From an uncultured Flavobacteriaceae bacterium (lineage in GTDB: Bacteria; Bacteroidota; Bacteroidia; Flavobacteriales; Flavobacteriaceae): a DNA stretch of 64,000 bases. The position numbers were made by a program, and so were the translations under genes. Shown one piece after another: positions 19,046-28,218 of the stretch. The notes under the pieces are model-generated. The model had not been told where the DNA came from. It did no database searches and saw nothing but the letters and a program-made list of their open reading frames with translations. Within the stretch, counting starts at the first letter, position 1, and every line of letters begins with the position of its first letter. The stretch covers positions 496,001 through 560,000 of the forward strand of contig CANMSH010000003.1 in the NCBI GenBank assembly GCA_947500525.1. The letters are read 5' to 3'.

Positions 19046-19717
19046 CTATTTTTGAGTTAGCGCTGATTTAAGGTTCACTTTTGCATGGATACTATTAATC
19101 TTTAACACATTATTGGCATTCACATAGATACCGTGAAGTGAAGTCTTCGTTTTTTTTAGTTGTTCATCGTATAAATCCGCATGGATTTTACCTTTAACCG
19201 AGTTTACATTTATAAACCCACTAGTTACTTTACAATTAATTAAACCGGCAAAGGATTGAACATTTAAATTTCCTTCAAATTTATCTACCTTAACAGTGCC
19301 AGTATCTAAACGCAGCTCTAATTTTCCATTAAAATATCTTGTCTCAAAATTTCCTTTTGCATACATTAATTTTACATCTAAGCCCTTCGGAATTTTAATA
19401 TGATAACTTGGAAATAATGGTTGACCTGCTCTATATTTATTCTTCTCTGTTCCTTTCAATGTGATTTTACTTTGGGCAACTCTAATATGAACAGTTCCGT
19501 TTTCATCTGTAATTTCTGGAACATTTTCGTCACTAGTATCAACATAAGAAACAATTATTTCATCAGAATTGTCATGAACATTTAGTGTTATTTTCTCTAA
19601 CGAGGTTAGTTCTATAAGAATAGACTTTGATAAAGACCTAAAGATCTTCCTCTCATCACTTTGAGCATGACTATTTGTTATGCCAACAAGAAGCACTATG
19701 TAGGTAATGAATTTCAC
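19046..19717 (-). CDS. Secreted beta-rich protein, DUF4097-like (hypothetical)
   Basis: I do not recognise a named gene. The 223-residue product has a signal peptide ending near SHAQS. Its body alternates short beta-strands with valine, asparagine and glycine turns (for example VKVDKFEGNLNVQSFAG), the pattern of DUF4097/DUF2807 head-domain adhesin-like beta-helices. No catalytic motif or membrane anchor is visible. It sits between the dksA-like gene and lspA. Confidence 0.65.
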   Translation of the reverse strand: MKFITYIVLLVGITNSHAQSDERKIFRSLSKSILIELTSLEKITLNVHDNSDEIIVSYVDTSDENVPEITDENGTVHIRVAQSKITLKGTEKNKYRAGQPLFPSYHIKIPKGLDVKLMYAKGNFETRYFNGKLELRLDTGTVKVDKFEGNLNVQSFAGLINCKVTSGFINVNSVKGKIHADLYDEQLKKTKTSLHGIYVNANNVLKINSIHAKVNLKSALTQK

Positions 19718-19733
19718 AAAAAGAGCTATAAAA

Positions 19734-19754
19734 AAAGCTCCCTATGGAAGCTTT
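19734..19754 (-). terminator. Terminator after the dksA-like gene
   Basis: On the minus strand AAGCTTCC pairs with GGGAGCTT (one G-U pair) and is followed by seven T. It lies in the 44-base gap after the dksA-like gene and would reduce read-through into the downstream envelope genes. Confidence 0.75.
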
Positions 19755-19761
19755 ATTTTTT

Positions 19762-20142
19762 TTATGATTGTCGCATTTTAGCTTCAATGCTTAGTGTTGC
19801 ATGTGGTACTAATTTCAAACGTTCTTTTTGAATTAATTTTCCAGTAACTCTACATACACCGTAGGTTTTATTCTCAATGCGTAAAATTGCATTTTTTAAA
19901 TCTCTAATAAACTTCTCTTGACGGATCGCTAATTGCACATTCGCTTCTTTCGACATGGTTTCTGAACCTTCTTCAAACGCCTTAAACGTAGGTGAAGTAT
20001 CTTCGGTACCATTATTACCATCATTCATATAAGAGCTTCTTAACAATGCTAAGTCCGCCTCAGCTTTGCGTATTTTCTCTTCAATTATTTCTCTAAACTC
20101 CTGTAAGTCATTATCTGAGTATCTTGATTTATTTTCAATCAT
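19762..20142 (-). CDS. TraR/DksA family protein lacking most zinc ligands
   Basis: DksA-family proteins bind the RNA polymerase secondary channel and modulate transcription. The 126-residue protein has an N-terminal coiled coil (about 10-90, YSDNDLQEFREII) and the C-terminal motif YGVCRVTGKLIQKERL, then VPHATLSIEAK. Of the four zinc cysteines only Cys97 remains; the others are Thr100, Ser118 and Lys122 or a neighbour. The fold signature GxxI..ERL..VPHAT is otherwise intact. It lies 4 bases after ileS, so the two genes are probably co-transcribed. Confidence 0.9.
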   Translation of the reverse strand: MIENKSRYSDNDLQEFREIIEEKIRKAEADLALLRSSYMNDGNNGTEDTSPTFKAFEEGSETMSKEANVQLAIRQEKFIRDLKNAILRIENKTYGVCRVTGKLIQKERLKLVPHATLSIEAKMRQS

Positions 20143-20146
20143 AACT

Positions 20147-23100
20147 TTAATTTTTTTCGATTAACAATTCGGTTTTAACATCATCAAAAGCAATTTCTGT
20201 ACCGTTATTTATCTCATCAATCAATACTAATTCATTGGTTAAGGTTTCGTTTTTTATATATTCTTCATTGTTTGAAATTGCATCCTCTACAATTCCGTCT
20301 TTTTTAATACTTAATTTTATCTTATCAGTTACTTCTAATCCTGATTCCTTACGTAAATTCTGGATTCTATTCACCAATTCTCTTGCAATTCCTTCTTTGC
20401 GCAAATTCTCAGATATAGTAACGTCTAATGCCACTGTTAAATTGCCTTGATTGGCAACTAGCCATCCTTCTATATCTTGAGAAGATATTTCTACTTCATC
20501 GAGGGTCAATATAGTATTTTCACCATTAATTTCAATGGCTATATTACCAACTTTTTCGATTTTGTTAATATCTTTTTGATCTAACTTTTGAACCTCTGCA
20601 GCTACTAGTCGCATATCTTTTCCATATTTAGGGCCTAATACCTTAAAATTGGGTTTGATATTTTTCACTAAAATACCCGAAGCATCATCAATCAACTCTA
20701 TCTCTTTCACGTTCACCTCAGCAATTATTAAATTTGCTACTGCTTCTACATCTTCTCTATCTTGAGCATCTAATACAGGTATCATTATACGCTGTAAGGG
20801 CTGACGCACTTTGATCATTTCTTTTTTACGTAATGACAATACCATTGACGAAATTGTCTGTGCTTTTTGCATTTTACGTTCTAATGAAACGTCTACCAGT
20901 TCTTTTTCGTATGTTGGAAAGTCAGACAAATGCACTGATTCAACTGTTTCTCTTGAGGTTACGGCGACCAAATCTCTATATAATTGATCCATAAAGAACG
21001 GTGCAATAGGCGAACTTAATTTTGCTACAGTTAGCATACATGTATACAAAGTTTGGTAGGCAGAAATTTTATCTTGACCGTACTCTCCTTTCCAAAAACG
21101 TCTTCTACTTAATCTTACAAACCAATTACTCAAATTTTCTGTAACAAAATATTGAATGGCTCTGGCCACTTTTGTTGGTTCATAATCTTCATAGAAAGTT
21201 GCTACATTTTTGGTCAACGTATTCAACTCAGATAATATCCATCGATCAATTTCTGGTCGATCCTTAATTGGAATATCTTGTTCTTCATAAGTGAACTTAT
21301 CTATGTTCGCATATAAAGTAAAAAAAGAATACGTATTGTACAAGGTTCCGAAGAATTTGCGTCTAACCTCATCTATTCCATCAATATCAAACTTTAAGTT
21401 ATCCCATGGATTGGCATTAGAAATCATATACCAACGCGTTGCATCTGGACCATATGTATCCATTGTTTCAAACGGATCGGCTGCGTTTCCTAAACGCTTC
21501 GACATTTTTTTACCTTCCTTATCTAAGACCAAACCATTAGAAACCACATTTTTATACGCAACAGAATCGAATACCAACGTTCCGATTGCATGTTGTGTGT
21601 AAAACCAACCTCTTGTTTGATCTACACCTTCGGCTATAAAATCTGCCGGAAAGAACTTTTGTTCATCGATTAACTCCTTATTTTCAAATGGATAATGCCA
21701 TTGTGCATAGGGCATCGAACCAGAATCAAACCATACATCTATTAAATCAGACTCGCGTTTCATCGGCTTTCCTGACGGAGAGACTAACACAATTTGATCT
21801 ACTACATTTTTATGCAAATCAATTTTATCATAATTCTCCTCGGCCATATTTCCTACTTCAAAATCTTCAAAAATTGCAGCTTCCATAAACCCTGTTTCCA
21901 CAGAACGTTGCATTTCATTTTTGAGTTCTTCCACCGAACCAATAATTATTTCTTCTTTACCATCTTCGGTTCTCCATATCGGCAATGGAATGCCCCAAAA
22001 ACGTGATCGAGACAGATTCCAATCATTCGCATTTTTTAGCCAATTTCCAAAACGTCCTTCACCTGTAGATTTAGGTTTCCAGTTGATTGTTTCATTTAAG
22101 TCAAACATCCGATCTCGCTTTTCAGAAACTTTTATAAACCAAGAATCTAAAGGATAGTACAAAATTGGTTTATCAGTTCTCCAACAATTCGGATAACTGT
22201 GCTTGTATTTTTCAACCTTAAAAGCTTTATTTTCTTCTTTTAATTTAATCGCCAATTCAACATCAATAGAACGCTCGGGCGCTTCTCCATCGGCATAGTA
22301 TTCATTCTTCACATATTTTCCACCAAACTCACCCATTTCTGGTCTAAATTTCCCTTGAAGATCAACCAAAGGCACTAAATTATCATTTGCATCTTTTACC
22401 AGTAATGGCGGTATCTCTGGCACCGCTTGCTTAGCCACCATAGCATCATCCGCGCCAAAGGTAGGTGCTGTATGCACAATTCCTGTTCCATCTTCAGTCG
22501 TCACAAAATCACCAGAAATTACCCTAAAAGCATTCTCTGGGTTGTCATTTGGCAAAGCATAATCTAATAATTGTTCGTACCGAATTCCGACAAGGTCTTT
22601 ACCTTTAAATTCTTTTACTATATAAAAAGGAATTGCCTTACCTCCTGATTCATAAGCCAACAAATCAGATTTACTTTCAACTTGCTCAAACTTACCTGAG
22701 AATTGTTTTCCTACAAGTTTCTTCGCAAGTATAACATTCATTGGTTTGAATGTATACTGATTATAGGTTTCTACCAATACATAATCGATCTTATTACCTA
22801 CTGTTAAAGCTGTATTACTCGGTAAGGTCCACGGAGTTGTCGTCCAAGCTAAGAAAAATATAGTTCCTTCATTTTGCAAAAATTCTGGCAAGGACGCTTC
22901 TATTGCCTTAAATTGAGCCACAACTGTTGTATCAGTTACATCTTGATAAGTACCTGGCTGATTCAATTCATGTGAACTTAAACCAGTTCCTGCCTTCGGA
23001 GAATATGGCTGAATGGTATACCCTTTATAGAGTAAATTTTTGTTATAAATTTGCTTCAACAACCACCAAACAGTCTCTATATATTTCGGTTTATACGTAA

Positions 23101-23551
23101 TATATGGGTTTTTCATATCAACCCAATGCCCCATTTTTCTGGTCAAATTTTCCCAAACATCTGTATAACGCATTACTGCTTTCTTACATGCCTCGTTATA
23201 TTCTTCTACAGATATCTTTTTTCCAATATCTTCTTTGGTAATACCTAGTTCTTTTTCAACGCCTAATTCTATGGGCAATCCATGAGTATCCCACCCTGCT
23301 TTGCGCTTTACCTGATATCCTTGTAGGGTTTTATATCGGCAAAAAATATCCTTTATGGCCCGTCCCATTACATGATGAATACCAGGCAAACCATTCGCTG
23401 AAGGAGGCCCTTCAAAAAATACAAACGGCTTATTCTCGTCTCTAGATGTAATACTCTTATTGAATATATCATTTTCTTCCCAAAATTGCAGGATTTCTTC
23501 TGCAACTTTCGGAAGATCTAATCCTTTATATTCTCTATACTTCATGCTCAT
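20147..23551 (-). CDS. ileS: Isoleucyl-tRNA synthetase
   Basis: IleRS charges tRNA-Ile. I choose the ATG at 23551 (MSMKYREYKGLDLPK), the usual start context of Bacteroidota IleRS, giving 1134 residues; a longer frame to 23629 adds an unlikely hydrophobic leader. The class I signature reads NGLPGIHHVMGR in place of a plain HIGH, the second signature is KMSKR, and WDTHGLPIE and the editing domain (TPWTLPSN) are present. Length and signature shape fit the eukaryote-like type of IleRS, which is generally less sensitive to mupirocin; that last point is inference. Confidence 0.97.
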   Translation of the reverse strand: MSMKYREYKGLDLPKVAEEILQFWEENDIFNKSITSRDENKPFVFFEGPPSANGLPGIHHVMGRAIKDIFCRYKTLQGYQVKRKAGWDTHGLPIELGVEKELGITKEDIGKKISVEEYNEACKKAVMRYTDVWENLTRKMGHWVDMKNPYITYKPKYIETVWWLLKQIYNKNLLYKGYTIQPYSPKAGTGLSSHELNQPGTYQDVTDTTVVAQFKAIEASLPEFLQNEGTIFFLAWTTTPWTLPSNTALTVGNKIDYVLVETYNQYTFKPMNVILAKKLVGKQFSGKFEQVESKSDLLAYESGGKAIPFYIVKEFKGKDLVGIRYEQLLDYALPNDNPENAFRVISGDFVTTEDGTGIVHTAPTFGADDAMVAKQAVPEIPPLLVKDANDNLVPLVDLQGKFRPEMGEFGGKYVKNEYYADGEAPERSIDVELAIKLKEENKAFKVEKYKHSYPNCWRTDKPILYYPLDSWFIKVSEKRDRMFDLNETINWKPKSTGEGRFGNWLKNANDWNLSRSRFWGIPLPIWRTEDGKEEIIIGSVEELKNEMQRSVETGFMEAAIFEDFEVGNMAEENYDKIDLHKNVVDQIVLVSPSGKPMKRESDLIDVWFDSGSMPYAQWHYPFENKELIDEQKFFPADFIAEGVDQTRGWFYTQHAIGTLVFDSVAYKNVVSNGLVLDKEGKKMSKRLGNAADPFETMDTYGPDATRWYMISNANPWDNLKFDIDGIDEVRRKFFGTLYNTYSFFTLYANIDKFTYEEQDIPIKDRPEIDRWILSELNTLTKNVATFYEDYEPTKVARAIQYFVTENLSNWFVRLSRRRFWKGEYGQDKISAYQTLYTCMLTVAKLSSPIAPFFMDQLYRDLVAVTSRETVESVHLSDFPTYEKELVDVSLERKMQKAQTISSMVLSLRKKEMIKVRQPLQRIMIPVLDAQDREDVEAVANLIIAEVNVKEIELIDDASGILVKNIKPNFKVLGPKYGKDMRLVAAEVQKLDQKDINKIEKVGNIAIEINGENTILTLDEVEISSQDIEGWLVANQGNLTVALDVTISENLRKEGIARELVNRIQNLRKESGLEVTDKIKLSIKKDGIVEDAISNNEEYIKNETLTNELVLIDEINNGTEIAFDDVKTELLIEKN

Positions 23552-23617
23552 TTTAGGCCTTAAATTTCTAATGATTTGCGAAATTACATATTTTATTGAA
23601 ACTAATAGAGATGCCAT

Positions 23618-23649
23618 AAAAAAAAGCACTCATTTGAGTGCTTTTTTTT
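23618..23649 (-). terminator. Strong hairpin terminator after OmpA-family gene
   Basis: AAAAGCACTCA and TGAGTGCTTTT form a perfect stem with a 2-base loop, flanked by A and T runs, so it can work in both directions. It lies between the OmpA-family stop and the ileS start. Confidence 0.88.
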
Positions 23650-23668
23650 ATCTTTTTATATCAAAATT

Positions 23669-25237
23669 TTATTCTTTTTTAACAACTATGAATTCGGTTC
23701 GCTTATTTACATTGTGCTCAACTTCTTTACATTTAATATTATTGGCACATTTGTTTAATAATTTTGTTTCGCCGTAACCAGCACCCGAAATTCTACTCGC
23801 ATCAATTCCTTGTTCAATTAAATAAGATACTGTTGCAGCAGCCCGTTTCTTTGACAACCATAAATTCAAAGCATCTGGCCCACGTGAGTCTGTATGCGCT
23901 CCAAAATCAATGATCATGTTTGGATATTTATTCATTAAACGTACAACTTTACCCAAGGCTTTCTTGGAAGCCTCTTTGATATCGGCCTTATTTAATTCAA
24001 AACGAATATTATCTACATTTAACATTTGGATACTATCTCTAGTCATAAACTCTTTTTCATCTATTAAAATTTCAAGATCATTCTTAAGCCCATTCGCATT
24101 AGATGTTGCTAAGAGTGTGCTTGATGGGAAAAATCCGTTTTTCGAAACTTCAATTGTATAATTTTCGGCACAATCTAATCCGAAATAGAACTCTCCATCC
24201 GCTAAGGTCGATACTGTTCTTAATTTATTACCTTCATTATCAATTAAAGACACTAAAGCATTTTGTACCGTAAAGCCTGTAATTTTATCTTTTACAACAC
24301 CTGTTACTGACTGATCACATAAGGTAATTGTTGTTTTTTGCACAAATGTATAAATATCATCATCTCCCTCTCCTCCTTCTCTATTTGAAGAAAAATAGCC
24401 TTGAAGTTTCTCACTGTTTATGATAAATGAAAAATCGTCTCTCTTACTGTTTATGGTTGTTCCTAGATTGATGGGTTTTGGTATTGATCCATCTAACTTT
24501 GTTACATAAATATCTAACCCTCCTTCACCACCTTTTCTATTGGAAGAGAAATAGATCAAGTCACCATCAACATAAGGTGTGTATTCCTTATATGGAGAGT
24601 TTACGGTAGGCCCTAAATTAACTGGTTTCCCGTAATACCCATTTTTTATCTCTACATAAAAAATATCTTTATCACCAAGTGTACCAGGCATATCAGACAC
24701 GAAATATATTCGCTCACCATCTCTACTTATAAAAGGATGACCTGCATCATGACCATCACTATTAAAGGGAAGATTTTCTAAGTTTTTCCACTCACCATTT
24801 TCGGCAATAGTAGCTTTAAATATTTTAACACTCTTCGACTTTATTCTTCTATTTACTTTATCATTCGACGTAAAATACACCTGTTTTAAATCAGCCGAAA
24901 AGCTTACAAAAGCGTCATGGTATTTTGTATTTACATTTTCAGAAAATGGTTTTACGTTTTTAATCTCTCCGCTTTCGGTTAAATCTCCTACATATAAATC
25001 TAAAAATGGTTGCTTATTTCCACGCCAAACTCTATTATTAATCCCAGGTTTTTTTCTAGTAGATGAAAACACAATTTTATCGCCCATAAACGTAGAACCA
25101 AAATCAGAATATCTGGTATTGGCATCGATACTCTTAATGCTGTAGGTGGCCCCCATAATAGAATCAGCTCGTTCTATTTGAGCTGAGCTAAACATACTAC
25201 TTAACAATAGTATCAAGGAGTATAAAAATCGTCTCAT
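23669..25237 (-). CDS. OmpA family protein with WD40-like PD40 repeats
   Basis: This envelope protein of 522 residues has a signal peptide ending near MFSSAQ, then PD40/WD40-like beta-propeller repeats (about 50-300; repeated YFSSNR.GGEGG..DIY units), a carboxypeptidase-regulatory-like domain (about 305-385), and a C-terminal OmpA peptidoglycan-binding domain (FGAHTDSRGPDALN, then SKKRAAA). A pair of cysteines near the end (NKCANNIKC) is also found in the next gene. The layout resembles PorE-type proteins of the type IX secretion system, but without their N-terminal TPR region, so I give only the family. Confidence 0.9.
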   Translation of the reverse strand: MRRFLYSLILLLSSMFSSAQIERADSIMGATYSIKSIDANTRYSDFGSTFMGDKIVFSSTRKKPGINNRVWRGNKQPFLDLYVGDLTESGEIKNVKPFSENVNTKYHDAFVSFSADLKQVYFTSNDKVNRRIKSKSVKIFKATIAENGEWKNLENLPFNSDGHDAGHPFISRDGERIYFVSDMPGTLGDKDIFYVEIKNGYYGKPVNLGPTVNSPYKEYTPYVDGDLIYFSSNRKGGEGGLDIYVTKLDGSIPKPINLGTTINSKRDDFSFIINSEKLQGYFSSNREGGEGDDDIYTFVQKTTITLCDQSVTGVVKDKITGFTVQNALVSLIDNEGNKLRTVSTLADGEFYFGLDCAENYTIEVSKNGFFPSSTLLATSNANGLKNDLEILIDEKEFMTRDSIQMLNVDNIRFELNKADIKEASKKALGKVVRLMNKYPNMIIDFGAHTDSRGPDALNLWLSKKRAAATVSYLIEQGIDASRISGAGYGETKLLNKCANNIKCKEVEHNVNKRTEFIVVKKE

Positions 25238-25272
25238 TGGTTGGTTTTCTTTTATATAAGCAAATGCTGTAC

Positions 25273-25280
25273 CAAAAATA
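25273..25280 (-). promoter_or_regulatory. -7 element for the PD40-OmpA gene
   Basis: CAAAAATA on the plus strand gives TATTTTTG on the minus strand, 35 bases before the start of the 522-residue OmpA-family gene. A -33 box is not evident. Confidence 0.4.
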
Positions 25281-25299
25281 GTTGTTTATTTCTGACTCA

Positions 25300-26223
25300 T
25301 TACATTTTTACGATCACAAATTCTACCCTGCGATTAGCCGCTCGCTCTTCATCGGTACATTCAACATCATTGGTACATTTATTTATGATATATTTTTCTT
25401 CATAACCTTTTCCACTAATTCTAGAGGCGCCTATACCTCTGCTCACTATATAATCAATAACTCTTTTCGCTCTTCTATCTGACATCCATTGATTGTATTT
25501 AACATCTCCCTTCGCATCAGTATGCGCCCTACATTCAATAACCATTGCAGGATTCTTCTGCATTATTGTCACTATTTTTCGTAAATCATTTTTTGCTTTC
25601 TGATTTAACCATGAAGATTCATAATCAAAGTATACTGGATTAATATTTGTGGCAAATCTATCTGCATTCTCAACCTTTGTTTCTTGGGGAAGTTTCTTTA
25701 CAGGAACTTCTTTCTCTTCAACCACATCTTCTACCATTTTAGTTTCTTCAGTAACTTCTTCTACCATCTCGGGTTTTTCAATATTTTCAGCCACAATATC
25801 AGCTTGGGATTTCGGCATTTCTACTTCTGCCGTTGCCACGCTATCGATTGTTTTTGCATTGGCTGCACCATCCGTTACAAAATCGATGTTACCCTTATCC
25901 AACAAAATAATGAGTTGCAATACCCTACCGTTTTGATCTGTAGTCGTAAACGTTTTTGACTCGGCTGTGAACTCTTCTTTTTTACCTTCTAATGTATACT
26001 TGGTTTCACAGTTGATCGTAAAAGAGAAAAAACCATCCTCTTTAATTGTTTGCGTTTGTAATACCGTTCCGTTTTCATCAATTAACACAACTTCTGCATC
26101 AACTAAAACATCCGTAGATATCTTATCTCTCACCTCACCGCTAATTGTTTGATTGCACGTATCTTGAGCATTTACAGCTACTGCCGCAAACGTTAGTATT
26201 AGTATAAGTAAAAATTGCTTCAT
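25300..26223 (-). CDS. OmpA family peptidoglycan-binding protein
   Basis: The 307-residue secreted protein has a signal peptide ending near AVNAQ, a carboxypeptidase-regulatory-like beta-sandwich (about 22-110), an acidic low-complexity linker rich in Glu, Val and Lys (about 130-190), and a C-terminal OmpA domain with CRAHTDAKGDVKYNQ and SDRRAKRV. The same NKCTNDVEC cysteine pair as in the neighbour is present. It is a domain-reduced relative of the adjacent 522-residue protein, suggesting local duplication and loss of the propeller. Confidence 0.9.
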   Translation of the reverse strand: MKQFLLILILTFAAVAVNAQDTCNQTISGEVRDKISTDVLVDAEVVLIDENGTVLQTQTIKEDGFFSFTINCETKYTLEGKKEEFTAESKTFTTTDQNGRVLQLIILLDKGNIDFVTDGAANAKTIDSVATAEVEMPKSQADIVAENIEKPEMVEEVTEETKMVEDVVEEKEVPVKKLPQETKVENADRFATNINPVYFDYESSWLNQKAKNDLRKIVTIMQKNPAMVIECRAHTDAKGDVKYNQWMSDRRAKRVIDYIVSRGIGASRISGKGYEEKYIINKCTNDVECTDEERAANRRVEFVIVKM

Positions 26224-26249
26224 TTGTCTAGAATTACAATTAACTGTAT

Positions 26250-26257
26250 CAAAGATA
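26250..26257 (-). promoter_or_regulatory. -7 element for the 307-residue OmpA gene
   Basis: CAAAGATA on the plus strand reads TATCTTTG on the minus strand, matching TAnnTTTG, 27 bases upstream of the start. No -33 element is clear. Confidence 0.45.
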
Positions 26258-26297
26258 CTTTTTTTGGATTAAACTTAAAACCTATAAGTCCAAACGC

Positions 26298-26332
26298 AAA
26301 AAACCGCTCTAAATTATTTTAGAGCGGTTTTT
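26298..26332 (-). terminator. Terminator after trigger factor
   Basis: AAACCGCTCTAAA and TTTAGAGCGGTTT form a long near-perfect stem with A and T flanks; it is bidirectional in form and ends the tig transcript. Confidence 0.88.
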
Positions 26333-26376
26333 AAATTCTATTGTCAATAATAGATTGACAATTTATGAGGATATAT

Positions 26377-27699
26377 TTACTTATATACTTCTTTTACAAA
26401 ATCATCAAAAGAAACTTCTTTCTCTTTTAATTTGACATTTTCTTTATAAAAATTCAACAACTTTTGACTCATTAATTGTTCTGATAAACGCTTCGCTTCT
26501 TCCTGATTACCAAGAATTCTACCTGCAATATCATCCAATTCTTTTTCTTCTGGATTCGCATTACCAAATTGAGCCATTTGACCTTTAATGAAACCTTTTG
26601 CAAACTCTTTTAATTCTTCAAAAGTAACCTGTAGATTGTTATCCTTACTTATCTTTCCTTCAATTAACTGGTAGCGCAATCCTTTTTCTGAACGATTAAA
26701 CTCTTCAGCAGCTTCTTCTTCAGTTAATTGTTTTTCTCCAGCTACAGCCAACCATTTTTGTAAAAATTCAGCTGGTAAGTCAAACTTCGTATTTTCTATC
26801 AAGCTTTCTGTAATTGCATTTAGTAATTGCTGATCTGCCTGTTGTTCAAATTGCTTTTCAGCATCTTCTTGTAACTTAGCTCTAAACTCCTTTTCAGTTT
26901 TCACAGCATCTTTTCCGAACAATTTATCAAATAACTCTTGATCTAATTTTGCAGGTTCAGTAGTGCTTGTTTCTTCTAATGTGAATTGCACATCAATTGC
27001 CAACCCGTGAGCATCATCATGTGAAACACCAAGATGTGTTTCTAATAAGTGATCGTCATTGAATAATCCTTTTGTTTTTAACTTGATAACGTCACCGGCT
27101 TTCGTTCCTAAGAACTTTTTAGCATTTGGTTTTCCTTTAATTACATCTAATTTAAAGGTCGTTTTTTTCTCAATTTCTTTCTCTTCATTTAGAAACGTAC
27201 CTGTTATATTCGCACCTTCTACAACTTCTTTTTGAGAAATAATCTTACCATATCGCTCTTGAATATTAGCGGTTTGATCGTCAATCATTTTTTTATCAGC
27301 AACAATTTTATATTTAGTAATCGCTTTTTTAGGCTTTAAGTTCACCTCAAACTCTGGAGAAAGGCCTAATTCAAACTCAAAAGAAAATTGCTCTGTATCC
27401 CAAGAAAAATCTTCTTGAACTTTCGGCAAAGGATTTCCAAGAATATCTAACTTTTCCTCTACTAAAAACTTGCTCAATGAATCTTGCAACAACTTATTCA
27501 CCTCATCGATTAAAACAGGTTTTTCATATTGCTTTTTTACCAGGCTCATTGGCACATGCCCTTTTCTAAAACCAGGAATATTGGCTTTTTTACGATAATC
27601 TTGTAAAATTTCGGTTACTTTACTTTGATAATCTTCCTGTGTAATATCAATCTTTACAACTGCATTTAGAGCGTCGATATTTTCTTTAGTAATATTCAT
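26377..27699 (-). CDS. tig: Trigger factor, ribosome-bound chaperone
   Basis: Trigger factor binds at the ribosome exit tunnel and shields nascent chains. The 440-residue protein has the ribosome-binding domain with the signature GFRKGHVPMSLV (about 44-55), a peptidyl-prolyl isomerase domain in the middle that is weakly conserved as in other Bacteroidota, and a lysine/glutamate-rich helical C-terminal domain. It is monocistronic between terminators. The clpP-clpX pair that often follows it elsewhere is at 1371-3336. Confidence 0.95.
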   Translation of the reverse strand: MNITKENIDALNAVVKIDITQEDYQSKVTEILQDYRKKANIPGFRKGHVPMSLVKKQYEKPVLIDEVNKLLQDSLSKFLVEEKLDILGNPLPKVQEDFSWDTEQFSFEFELGLSPEFEVNLKPKKAITKYKIVADKKMIDDQTANIQERYGKIISQKEVVEGANITGTFLNEEKEIEKKTTFKLDVIKGKPNAKKFLGTKAGDVIKLKTKGLFNDDHLLETHLGVSHDDAHGLAIDVQFTLEETSTTEPAKLDQELFDKLFGKDAVKTEKEFRAKLQEDAEKQFEQQADQQLLNAITESLIENTKFDLPAEFLQKWLAVAGEKQLTEEEAAEEFNRSEKGLRYQLIEGKISKDNNLQVTFEELKEFAKGFIKGQMAQFGNANPEEKELDDIAGRILGNQEEAKRLSEQLMSQKLLNFYKENVKLKEKEVSFDDFVKEVYK

Positions 27700-27786
27700 T
27701 TCTTCTTAATTTCTCTTTGCTTAATAATATGCTTATTTTATGACCTAAGCGGGCGCAAAATTAGTAATTTTCTGTTATAAAACAAC

Positions 27787-28143
27787 TTATGATCGCTTTT
27801 GTTTTTTCTCTTTTAAAAAGGAATAGAGTATCGATTGGAAAAACGATAACAATAAACTAAAAAGCAATGCAAACCCAAATCCTGAAACGGCAAACCCATC
27901 TATTAATTTATCTGCCAACAAAATGATCATGGCATTTATAACAAATAAAAACAACCCTAAGGTCAGAATTGTTATGGGTAACGTAAATAATATGAGTAAG
28001 GGTCGAACGAAAATTCGTAATAATCCTAATACCACAGCTACAATAATTGCCGATGTATATCCGTCTACATGAATTCCAGGTAGAATTTCGGCCAAGATTA
28101 CTACTGCCAGCGCAGTAAGTAACATTTTTAATATAATTTTCAT
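27787..28143 (-). CDS. Phage-holin-family (PF04020-like) small membrane protein
   Basis: The 118-residue protein has four hydrophobic segments (about 5-22, 30-48, 52-75, 87-108) and a basic tail (KEKKQKRS). VLGLLRIFVRPLLILFTLPITILTLGL-type spacing is characteristic of the phage holin family IV/DUF360 proteins, which despite the name are common chromosomal membrane proteins. No phage genes are nearby, so a lysis role is not supported. Function is unknown. Confidence 0.8.
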   Translation of the reverse strand: MKIILKMLLTALAVVILAEILPGIHVDGYTSAIIVAVVLGLLRIFVRPLLILFTLPITILTLGLFLFVINAMIILLADKLIDGFAVSGFGFALLFSLLLSFFQSILYSFLKEKKQKRS

Positions 28144-28218
28144 AATCTTCTTTTAGTCAATGTCATTAGTATACATTGACATTCAAATACTAACGTGACT
28201 ACAATTATGCCAAAAAAA

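Noticed and set aside
23552..23629. Upstream extension of the ileS frame
   Set aside because: The added hydrophobic leader is not found in IleRS; the MSMKYREYKGLDL start matches the family.
25649..25959. Two plus-strand open frames opposite the OmpA-family gene
   Set aside because: They lie antisense to the low-complexity Glu/Val linker, have no ribosome binding site, and give serine/threonine- or phenylalanine-rich shadows.
27787..28143. Prophage remnant suggested by the holin-family protein
   Set aside because: No other phage genes are nearby and the family is common in chromosomes; it is better treated as a membrane protein of unknown function.
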